Part shown: piece by piece, positions 7,051 through 12,260 of the stretch | Layout: each line of letters opens with the position of its first letter | Position numbering within the stretch: position 1 is the first letter of the stretch | Source: an uncultured Oscillospiraceae bacterium | Lineage (GTDB): Bacteria; Bacillota; Clostridia; Oscillospirales; Ruminococcaceae | Direction of reading: 5' to 3' | DNA: 14,633 nucleotides | Assembly: GCA_910578755.1 (NCBI GenBank) | Contig: CAJTSZ010000053.1 | Span: 1-14,633, forward strand | Translations under genes and position numbers: made by a program | Notes under the pieces: generated by a model | The model's input: the letters and a program-made list of their open reading frames with translations, nothing else | Told to the model about the DNA's origin: nothing | Databases searched by the model: none

Positions 7051-8130
7051 CTACCGCGCCTCCTCCACATCCACAGGCACCGCGTTGGCCGCGTCCCAGG
7101 TAATATGTACCCCTTCGCCGGGCTGCAAATCCATGTCAATACCATGGCGGCTGGCAATTAGGCTTGTGCCGTCCTTTAGGGCCAATTCTATGCGCAGCAT
7201 ACCGCCGGCAAAGCTTTTTTCCTTTACCGTTGCTGCAATGCCGCAGGCGTCTGGGTCCTTGCTGAACTGGATATGCTCGCTGCGGATTGCCAGGGTCACC
7301 TGCTGCCCAGGTGCAAAGGAGTAGCCCCTGGCTAAGGCACAGCCGCAGCCCCCCTGGCAGGCAATGGTGAGGGTATCCCCCTCCACCTGCTCCACCGTGC
7401 CCTGCAAAATGTTGGCGCTGCCTACAAATCGGGCCACATAGCTGCTTTTGGGGTTGTCGTACACCTGTGCCGGCGTTCCAATTTGTTCAAAGTGGCCCTT
7501 ATTCATAACCACAATGCGGTCGGACATATTCAGGGCTTCTTCCTGGTCATGGGTAATATAAATAAAGGTAAGGCCCAGCCGTTTTTGCAGCTGCTTTAAT
7601 TCCAGCTGCATTTGGCGGCGAAGCTGCAAATCCAAAGCGCCCAAGGGTTCGTCCAAAAGGAGGACACTGGGCTGGTTGACCAAAGCACGGGCAATGGCCA
7701 CCCGCTGCTTTTGGCCGCCGGAAAGTTCCGAGGGCATTCGTTTTTCATACCCTGTTAGCTGCACAAGGGCCAGGGCCTCCCCCACTGTTTTTTGAATTTC
7801 TTCCTTAGGCCGCTTTTTCAGCTTTAAGCTGTAGCCAATGTTGGCGGCCACGGTCATGTGGGGGAACAGAGCGTAGTTTTGGAACACAGTGTTAACATCC
7901 CTCCGGTTTGGCTCGGTGTCCGTTACATCTTTCCCCGCCAGAACAACCTTGCCCTGGTCCGGCGTTTCTAAACCGGCTATAATGCGCAAGGTTGTGGTTT
8001 TGCCACAGCCCGAGGCGCCAAGCAGCGTAATAAACTCCCCTTTTCCAATGCAAAGGCTAATCCCGTTCAGCACTTTGGTATCCCCAAACTGTTTTGTAAT
8101 GTTTTGCAGCTCCAAAATGGTTTCTTTCAT
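7051..8130 (-). CDS. potA: ABC importer ATPase, PotA type
   Basis: A 359-residue ATPase that drives the importer from the cytoplasmic side. It has Walker A at 38-46 (GASGCGKTT), Q-loop Q84 (FQNYALFPH), signature LSGGQ at 136-140, Walker B VLLLDEP with E161, D-loop GALD, and switch His H194 (ITHDQEEA). From about residue 240 a C-terminal TOBE-type beta domain follows. It carries a Cys/Gly-rich turn (CQGGCGC) I do not know from other PotA proteins. The start ATG 8130 has AGGAGAG four bases upstream. It is the first gene of the importer operon and is preceded by a leader of about 150 bases. Confidence 0.92.
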   Translation of the reverse strand: MKETILELQNITKQFGDTKVLNGISLCIGKGEFITLLGASGCGKTTTLRIIAGLETPDQGKVVLAGKDVTDTEPNRRDVNTVFQNYALFPHMTVAANIGYSLKLKKRPKEEIQKTVGEALALVQLTGYEKRMPSELSGGQKQRVAIARALVNQPSVLLLDEPLGALDLQLRRQMQLELKQLQKRLGLTFIYITHDQEEALNMSDRIVVMNKGHFEQIGTPAQVYDNPKSSYVARFVGSANILQGTVEQVEGDTLTIACQGGCGCALARGYSFAPGQQVTLAIRSEHIQFSKDPDACGIAATVKEKSFAGGMLRIELALKDGTSLIASRHGIDMDLQPGEGVHITWDAANAVPVDVEEAR

Positions 8131-8280
8131 TTTTCTCTCCTGTTCCCTGTATTTTGCAAATCCTTATCTTTATAAAAGGAATTTTTCCCACCCTCTGCCA
8201 AAGCCGCACCATTGGTCAAAAAGATGGCTCCCAAAAACTATGTTGACCCTTGTGGGGCAATGGTAAATTATATTGATGTA

Positions 8281-8289
8281 ATTATACCA
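8281..8289 (-). promoter_or_regulatory. Extended -10 promoter of the importer operon
   Basis: On the minus strand the sequence reads TGGTATAAT, a consensus -10 with the extended TGn element. No good -35 is seen, which fits an extended -10 promoter. The start of transcription would be near 8274, about 145 bases before the potA start codon. The -10 lies inside an imperfect dyad (TGGTA...TACCA, 8261-8289) that could bind a regulator. Confidence 0.55.
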
Positions 8290-8377
8290 AAAAACTGTGG
8301 TTTGTATAGTATTTTAAACAAGATTTTCCCCAGCTGCCCTCCAAAGTTTTTTTCTGTCGCGGCAGTAAAGTTGTGTA

Positions 8378-8383
8378 ATTATA
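8378..8383 (-). promoter_or_regulatory. Possible second (distal) importer promoter
   Basis: A second TATAAT on the minus strand, within the same 11-mer GTATAATTACA (8374-8384) that recurs at the proximal promoter 97 bases away. A TTAAGG sits 17 bases upstream as a poor -35. It has no TGn extension. It is proposed only because of the shared 11-mer and its position after the preceding gene's terminator. Confidence 0.3.
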
Positions 8384-8468
8384 CTAAATTATTCCGCTTT
8401 CCTTAACCCCGTTTCCACAGCGGCCCTTGTGGCAAACTAATGCCTTTAGGGTAAAAATGGTAAAGAGG

Positions 8469-8510
8469 AACCCCCCTTCCCTGCCGTTTTTGGCCAAAGG
8501 AAGAGGGGTT
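8469..8510 (-). terminator. Terminator of the lipoprotein gene
   Basis: A 12-pair stem (AACCCCTCTTCC with GGAAGGGGGGTT, one G-U pair) with an 18-base loop. It is followed on the minus strand by CCTCTTTACCATTTTT. It starts 15 bases after the stop of the lipoprotein gene. The stem is strong but the T-tract is interrupted. Confidence 0.7.
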
Positions 8511-8524
8511 TGTTAACTATAATA

Positions 8525-9166
8525 CTATGCTGCTACAGAAGAGCTGAGGTTAGTGGCGAAAGTTTCCATGTTGGTAGGGAGCCAAACGCCGTCAGTTACG
8601 GACATTTCTACTGTCATTTCCCGGGTTTCTGCAGAAGGCTGTGCATTGTTCAAACCATCTACCAAACGGGAAATATATTCTTCTACTACTTTTTTAGCCC
8701 ACTCGTTTTCATCGGTAAGGCCCAAAGCGTTTACAGCTTCTACTGCCTGTGTAGCAGCGTCTGTATCAATGGTTGTTTGCTCTATGTAGTTTGTTGTAAT
8801 TTTTACAACAGCTGTTTTCTTGTCGGAAGAAACCAGCTCAAATTTTGGGGTAAGCTTCTTTTGTGCAATGTAGATTGCCTGTGCAACCTGGGCTGCCTGT
8901 TCATCTGTAACAGCGAGGCCATTAGTGCCATTACCTGTTGCGTTGGCAATGAAGGTATCTGCTGCGGTTTTATTCATCAAATCCAAAATTTCTTTGGATT
9001 CATCTGCGGAAATACCAAGCTTATCTGTATTTGTAACATCCTGTTTAATGTACAGGTTATACAATACTTCACAGCTTGCATCCGCAGTGATTTCTGGACC
9101 ACCGCAGGCTGTAAACGCCATTGTAATAAATGCCGCCGCCAAAACCAAAGACAATAATTTTTTCAT
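8525..9166 (-). CDS. Uncharacterised secreted lipoprotein
   Basis: 213 residues. The N terminus is a lipoprotein signal peptide (MKKLLSLVLAAAFITMAFTAC) with C21 as the lipidated residue, so the protein is anchored outside the membrane. The mature part is about 190 residues, mixed alpha/beta, acidic and low in Cys. A predicted helical region (about 55-110) is followed by FELVSSDKKTAVVKITTNYIEQ and ends in EMTVEMSVTDGVWLPTN. That ending resembles the strand-plus-Trp close of small Firmicutes lipoproteins such as DUF5105, but I cannot confirm the family. AAGGAG lies seven bases before ATG 9166. It is monocistronic, with its own promoter and terminator. Confidence 0.8.
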   Translation of the reverse strand: MKKLLSLVLAAAFITMAFTACGGPEITADASCEVLYNLYIKQDVTNTDKLGISADESKEILDLMNKTAADTFIANATGNGTNGLAVTDEQAAQVAQAIYIAQKKLTPKFELVSSDKKTAVVKITTNYIEQTTIDTDAATQAVEAVNALGLTDENEWAKKVVEEYISRLVDGLNNAQPSAETREMTVEMSVTDGVWLPTNMETFATNLSSSVAA

Positions 9167-9273
9167 ACCGATACTCCTTTTCTTTCAACACACTATTTGC
9201 CAGCAATGTGGCATAAACCAGGGTATTGCTGCTTTTGAATAAAAGCATTTAAAAATTTTGCCCTGTATTTTTA

Positions 9274-9302
9274 ATAATAGCATAATGTTTTCCATTTTTC
9301 AA
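9274..9302 (-). promoter_or_regulatory. Sigma-A promoter of the lipoprotein gene
   Basis: On the minus strand: TTGAAA (9302-9297), a 17-base spacer, then TATTAT (9279-9274), with TGC directly before the -10 as an extended element. Transcription would start near 9267, about 100 bases before the start codon. Confidence 0.7.
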
Positions 9303-9352
9303 GCATAAATGTCGAAAATACTTCATATTTTGTAGGAAATTCTCTTGCCCAC

Positions 9353-9500
9353 CTCAGTTTTTTGCAGGAGCCTGCCCTAAAGCCACAGCCTTCAGCGAAA
9401 AGCTGTCATTTGCAAGCAAACTTGCGGAAACTTTTTGCGGGGCGCGCCGCCCCCAACCCCCTGCCAACGGGCTTACACAAGCCCGCAGGCACAGGCTTGG
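9353..9500. repeat. GC-rich hairpin block between lipoprotein and DUF1540 genes
   Basis: No credible gene. A run of short perfect inverted repeats with different arms: GCAGG-AG-CCTGC (9364-9375), CAGC-GAAAA-GCTG, GCAAG-CAAA-CTTGC, GGGGCG-CGC-CGCCCC near 9439, and CGGGCTT-ACAC-AAGCCCG (9468-9485) enclosed by CCTG/CAGG. The GC-rich composition contrasts with the AT-rich promoter next to it. It may be an intergenic repeat element. The remaining bases of this intergenic stretch hold the lipoprotein promoter and leader (9167-9302) and the DUF1540 terminator (9539-9575). Confidence 0.4.
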
Positions 9501-9538
9501 AGGTAGCCCCTACTTCCGCCATACACAGGTTTGGGCGC

Positions 9539-9575
9539 AAAAAAGCCAGCCCGGTTTTTACCGGGCCGGCTGGCT
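9539..9575 (-). terminator. Terminator of the DUF1540 gene
   Basis: On the minus strand AGCCAGCC pairs with GGCTGGCT over 8 bases, with an inner CGGT/ACCG pair and an A-rich loop. Six T follow at once. It lies 26 bases after the DUF1540 stop and is a canonical intrinsic terminator. Confidence 0.85.
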
Positions 9576-9601
9576 GCTGCTTCCCGCAGCGGTTAACAAC
9601 C

Positions 9602-9922
9602 TCAGTTACTTTGGCGGAAAGAGGCACATTCGGTTTGGGACATTTCTTTTGCGCCATGGCCGTCAATGGTAATATCCTGGGCGCTGCAAGCTCCACCGGC
9701 ATTGTATACGCAGTTTTCTGCGGTACATTTTACTTCCAGGCTGTTGTTTACATTATCGAAGTGGGTGGCGTTGCTGCATTCATTTGTTTTGTTGGTAAAG
9801 CTTTCGCAGCGGGTATCGCAGCATTTGCAGGCGCTTTTGCCCTGTACTTTAATAGCAGGACGGCAGCAGCAGTTATCTTTATTGCTTGCGCAGGTAGCTA
9901 CATTACATTTTAACTGAGTCAT
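9602..9922 (-). CDS. Cys-rich protein with two DUF1540 domains
   Basis: 106 residues with 14 Cys. Two copies of the small DUF1540 module are visible: residues 3-42 (LKCNVATCASNKDNCC...CESF) and 63-102 (VKCTAENCVYNAGGACSA...CASF). Each copy has the C-x4-C-x7-C spacing and a closing C-x-SF. The family is common in Clostridia, probably binds metal through its Cys, and has no established function. The first module carries extra Cys (CCC and CKCC). There is no signal peptide. The start ATG 9922 has only a modest GAGGG nine bases upstream. It is a single gene with its own terminator. A hairpin lies about 75 bases upstream in the presumed leader. Confidence 0.88.
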   Translation of the reverse strand: MTQLKCNVATCASNKDNCCCRPAIKVQGKSACKCCDTRCESFTNKTNECSNATHFDNVNNSLEVKCTAENCVYNAGGACSAQDITIDGHGAKEMSQTECASFRQSN

Positions 9923-9996
9923 AATAATTAGCCCTCTTTCTGTTTGTTATTTTAATTACCAAATTCACCAGGCAGATTCCTTTAAGAACATCCCGC

Positions 9997-10029
9997 GGCT
10001 ACAGGCCTAGCAAGCCTGCACTGGGAGCC
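9997..10029 (-). promoter_or_regulatory. Hairpin in the upstream region of the DUF1540 gene
   Basis: Nested inverted repeat: GGCT/AGCC outside and CAGGC-CTAGCAA-GCCTG inside, flanked by CCCGCGG. It sits in an otherwise AT-rich upstream region and may be a leader structure or part of a small RNA. No run of T follows on either strand, so it is not a terminator. Confidence 0.35.
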
Positions 10030-10127
10030 TACGTGAAATCCACATTGTTATTGTTGCGCCTAAAAATAAAAATATACACGTTTTAAAAATAAAACCTGTC
10101 CTTTCTATTCAATTTTATACGAAAGTA

Positions 10128-10136
10128 TGGTATTAT
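10128..10136 (+). promoter_or_regulatory. Possible extended -10 promoter of the structured region
   Basis: TGGTATTAT on the plus strand, an extended -10 form, with a weak TTCAAT 17 bases upstream. It lies directly before the hairpin-rich block, so transcription would start near 10143. Confidence 0.35.
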
Positions 10137-10137
10137 A

Positions 10138-10420
10138 AATGGCAAAGCCATTATTACATTTCAATGTTGCAGCAGCCCTAATCGTTAGAGTGCAAAAGCT
10201 TGGTAACGCCGAGCGTAAGCGAGGCTATTAAGCGGGTAGCCCGACCATACCTTGGGGAGGGCTTAGCCTCACGAAAAAAGCGTTCCTTTTTTCGTGGCCA
10301 TCTGTCCATGCGCAGCATGGGGCCCATGGAAATCTATACGCTTTTTGAGTGCGGCTAACCGCCGCTTTGTTTAGAGGCACCGTCAAATTTGGGGTCTAGG
10401 GGCAAAGCCCCGGCGTTTTT
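10138..10420 (+). ncRNA. Candidate structured non-coding RNA
   Basis: No reading frame of credible length. Local and nested pairings include AATGGC-AAA-GCCATT (10138-10152), CTAA-TCG-TTAG (10178-10188) and a GCC-GA-GC-GTAA-GC-GA-GGC element (10208-10225). The last has a GNRA-type tetraloop above tandem G-A pairs. Further pairings are GAGGCTA/TAGCCTC (7 pairs closing 10221-10270) with CGGG-TAG-CCCG inside, CACGAAAAAAG/CTTTTTTCGTG (11 pairs, 10270-10296), CCATGC-GCA-GCATGG (10306-10320) and GCGG-CTAA-CCGC. The 3' end is GGGGC-AAA-GCCCC (10399-10411) followed by GGCGTTTTTC, which looks like an intrinsic terminator. A possible promoter lies just upstream. I do not recognise an established RNA class. 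Alternatively this is the left part of a repeat element. Confidence 0.4.
10144..10166 (+). repeat. Direct repeat, left copy
   Basis: A 23-base unit beginning AAAGCC and ending TTTCAATG. It recurs at 10581-10603 with 21 of 23 bases identical. Both copies form the right half of a small hairpin (arm-CAAAGC-arm). The pair frames a 414-base hairpin-rich interval. Confidence 0.6.
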
Positions 10421-10424
10421 CTTC

Positions 10425-10531
10425 CCCTATTCTTTTGACGTCAAAAGAATAGGGCTACAAGTTGGGCATGGCCCAACTTGCTAACTTACAGCGGTGTACC
10501 GCTGTAAGTTTTGGGGCTGGGTAAGCCCCAA
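10425..10531. repeat. Four perfect hairpins in direct succession
   Basis: Four unrelated perfect inverted repeats follow each other with gaps of 0-3 bases. (1) 10425-10454 is a 30-base loopless palindrome with arm CCCTATTCTTTTGAC. (2) 10458-10480 is CAAGTTGGGC-ATG-GCCCAACTTG. (3) 10483-10510 has arm AACTTACAGCGG and loop TGTA. (4) 10511-10531 is TTGGGGCT-GGGTA-AGCCCCAA. About 90 of 107 bases are in stems without a mismatch. No tail fits an ordinary terminator. This looks like a mosaic of palindromic intergenic units, or a strongly folded RNA. Confidence 0.75.
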
Positions 10532-10580
10532 TAGTAAAAACTTGGAAGTATTCAATTACGCTTCATGGCATAATAACGAC

Positions 10581-10603
10581 AAAGCCGTTATTATATTTCA
10601 ATG
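10581..10603 (+). repeat. Direct repeat, right copy
   Basis: Copy of the unit at 10144-10166, with two differences. It is part of the hairpin ATAATAACG-ACAAAGC-CGTTATTAT (10570-10594). Confidence 0.6.
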
Positions 10604-10768
10604 GCGTTCGTCTTGCCCCTGCTGACGTTGCCAGCTGCTGCAACCAGCGAAGTCACCAATTATACCTGCTTATTGGCTTAAACCAAAAGCAAAGCTGTAT
10701 TAAGCAGTGCAGCCATTTTCTTTTTCATTATAAAATATAACTGTATTTTTGATATATTGGAGGTTACT
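10604..10768 (+). promoter_or_regulatory. dacA: Upstream region of the carboxypeptidase gene
   Basis: The last part of the gene-free stretch before the carboxypeptidase gene. It holds a bulged inverted repeat (GCTTATTGG with CCAAAAGC, 10669-10690) and an AT-rich segment with TATAAA/TATAAC near 10730-10740 that could be a -10. No good -35 was found. TTGGAGG at 10757-10763 is the ribosome binding site. Confidence 0.35.
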
Positions 10769-12193
10769 ATGAAAAAAGTCCTTTCCTTTGCCCTTTCCAT
10801 GGTACTGCTGTTTGGTTCCTCTCTGTTGGCCCTTCCGGCCGCCGCTGCAATCCAAACAGAAAAGTCTTTGCAGGCTATTCCTTCCACCGTTTCCGGCGCT
10901 TATATTGTAATGGATGCAAAAACCGGCCAAATTTTAATTGAAAAGAACATGGACCAGCAGGAGTACCCTGCCAGTATTACAAAAATACTCACCGCAGCCA
11001 TGGCTTTGGAAGTGGGCGACCCTTCGGACCTGTACACCATTACCCAAGAGGATGTGTTTAGCTATAAATTCCCCGGCACCACTTATGTGGCCCTTACCCA
11101 CGACGAGGTTGTTCCCGTGGAGGCTTTGCTTTACGGCACGCTGATGGCCTCCGCCAATGACGCCGCCAACTGCCTTGGCTCTTATGCGGCCTCAAAGGCA
11201 GGCGTTTCTGAAACAGATGAAAACGGTACCCAAAGCTATGTTAAAGGCTTTGTTACCATGATGAACAATAAACTAAAAGAAATTGGCGCCACCAATACCA
11301 ACTTTACCAATGCCCACGGCCTGCACGACCAAAACCACTACACTACCGCCCGGGATATGGCCCTAATTACAAAATACGCCCTTGAGGTGGAAGGCTTTCG
11401 GGACTATTTTGGCGCCATAGAATACACCATGGCGCCCACCAATATGCAGCCGGAACAGCGCAAATGGGGCACCCAGGCCGGCATTTTCACCCCCTCCAAC
11501 AAGTACTACTTTGAAGGGGCCACCGGGGCCAAGTTAGGCTTCACAGATGAAGCCGGCCACACTATGGTTTCCGTGGCGGAGCGCAACGGCCGGGAATTTA
11601 TCTGTGTTGTTTTGGCCTGCCCCCAAGGGGAGTGGACCGACCACAAGGACTCCATTAACCTGCTGAATTATTGTTTTGATAACTTTGAAAAAATTACATT
11701 TACTGCCGATGAATTAAAGCAAAAATCTGTCCCTATCTATAAGGACGGCGAAATTTCCGAAAAAGCAAAGGTGACCGCCAAGGAGGATTATTCCCTGGAG
11801 TTACACCGCCTGCTAAAAAAAGAGGATATAAAAATCGTTTCCAACGCGCCGGGGCGGTTCCAGTCCGGTGACAGGATGTCGGTTTCCCTCCACTTTTCTT
11901 TAAACAAAGCGGCGGAAAAAAAGGTCGCCAACTACATGTATACCAACCTTGGCACCCTGCCCCTCACTGTAACCGAAGCCCCTTTGGTGGAGGAAACAAA
12001 AAAAACCGGGTTTGATTTTTCCGGTATTTGGGAAGCTGTAAAAAAATGTTTTAAAATTGTGCTTTGGATCTTTTTAGCCCTTGTGGTGCTTATAATCATT
12101 CTGCGCATTTACAACACCCGCCGCTACCGTAAGTTAGCAGCGAAGCGGAAAGCCGCCAAACGGCGCCGCCAAACGCCCACCCGCCGGCCATAA
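10769..12193 (+). CDS. dacA: D-alanyl-D-alanine carboxypeptidase (S11 family, DacA/DacF type)
   Basis: A 474-residue penicillin-binding protein that trims the terminal D-Ala from peptidoglycan stem peptides at the outer face of the membrane. It has a signal peptide at 1-27 (ending LPAAAA), the serine nucleophile motif S69-I-T-K72 and S128-A-N130. The third motif is K255-L-G257 (GAKLGFTDEAGH) where the family normally has KTG. A beta-rich C-terminal domain (about 315-415) follows. Then comes a membrane helix (IVLWIFLALVVLIIILRIY, about 425-443) with a very basic tail (RRYRKLAAKRKAAKRRR). Most relatives end in an amphipathic helix, so the true membrane span and basic tail are notable. ATG 10769 is chosen over an in-frame TTG at 10757 because TTGGAGG sits just before the ATG. 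It is a single gene with its own terminator. Confidence 0.9.
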   Translation: MKKVLSFALSMVLLFGSSLLALPAAAAIQTEKSLQAIPSTVSGAYIVMDAKTGQILIEKNMDQQEYPASITKILTAAMALEVGDPSDLYTITQEDVFSYKFPGTTYVALTHDEVVPVEALLYGTLMASANDAANCLGSYAASKAGVSETDENGTQSYVKGFVTMMNNKLKEIGATNTNFTNAHGLHDQNHYTTARDMALITKYALEVEGFRDYFGAIEYTMAPTNMQPEQRKWGTQAGIFTPSNKYYFEGATGAKLGFTDEAGHTMVSVAERNGREFICVVLACPQGEWTDHKDSINLLNYCFDNFEKITFTADELKQKSVPIYKDGEISEKAKVTAKEDYSLELHRLLKKEDIKIVSNAPGRFQSGDRMSVSLHFSLNKAAEKKVANYMYTNLGTLPLTVTEAPLVEETKKTGFDFSGIWEAVKKCFKIVLWIFLALVVLIIILRIYNTRRYRKLAAKRKAAKRRRQTPTRRP

Positions 12194-12235
12194 TAAACAG
12201 GCCCCCAAAGTAGCTGGGGGGCCTGTTTATATTTT
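12193..12235 (+). terminator. Terminator of dacA, probably bidirectional
   Basis: A 14-pair perfect stem (ATAAACAGGCCCCC with GGGGGCCTGTTTAT) with a 10-base loop, followed by ATTTTG on the plus strand. It lies between the converging dacA and gerC genes, 31 bases from the gerC stop. It may also serve the germination operon, although the minus-strand tail (TTATTATGG) is less T-rich. Confidence 0.85.
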
Positions 12236-12260
12236 GCCCTCTTGCAAAAGGCTTGCTAGG

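Larger units (their letters stand above)
8131..8468. other. Gene-free leader and promoter region of the importer operon
   Basis: An AT-rich stretch without a convincing reading frame. It holds the two -10 elements described separately and an inverted pair GGTCAA/TTGACC (8215-8249) in the presumed untranslated leader. I see no known riboswitch in the leader. Confidence 0.5.
10166..10644. repeat. Long-range inverted repeat framing the hairpin block
   Basis: GTTGCAGCAGC at 10166-10176 is the exact reverse complement of GCTGCTGCAAC at 10634-10644. The arms could close the whole block as a terminal stem. The right arm can instead pair locally (GTTGC-CAGCTGCT-GCAAC, 10627-10644). Confidence 0.4.

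Noticed and set aside
8243..8271. TTGACC with AATTAT 17 bases downstream on the plus strand
   Set aside because: No plus-strand gene follows for more than 2 kb, and the segment overlaps the minus-strand importer promoter.
9362..9913. 183-codon open frame on the plus strand
   Set aside because: It is antisense to the well-supported DUF1540 gene, runs through its terminator, and has low-complexity content without a ribosome binding site.
10425..10531. Intrinsic terminators for flanking genes
   Set aside because: None of the four hairpins has a T-run, and no gene ends nearby on either strand.
10138..10603. CRISPR array
   Set aside because: The hairpins have unrelated sequences and there is no regular repeat-spacer pattern or cas gene.
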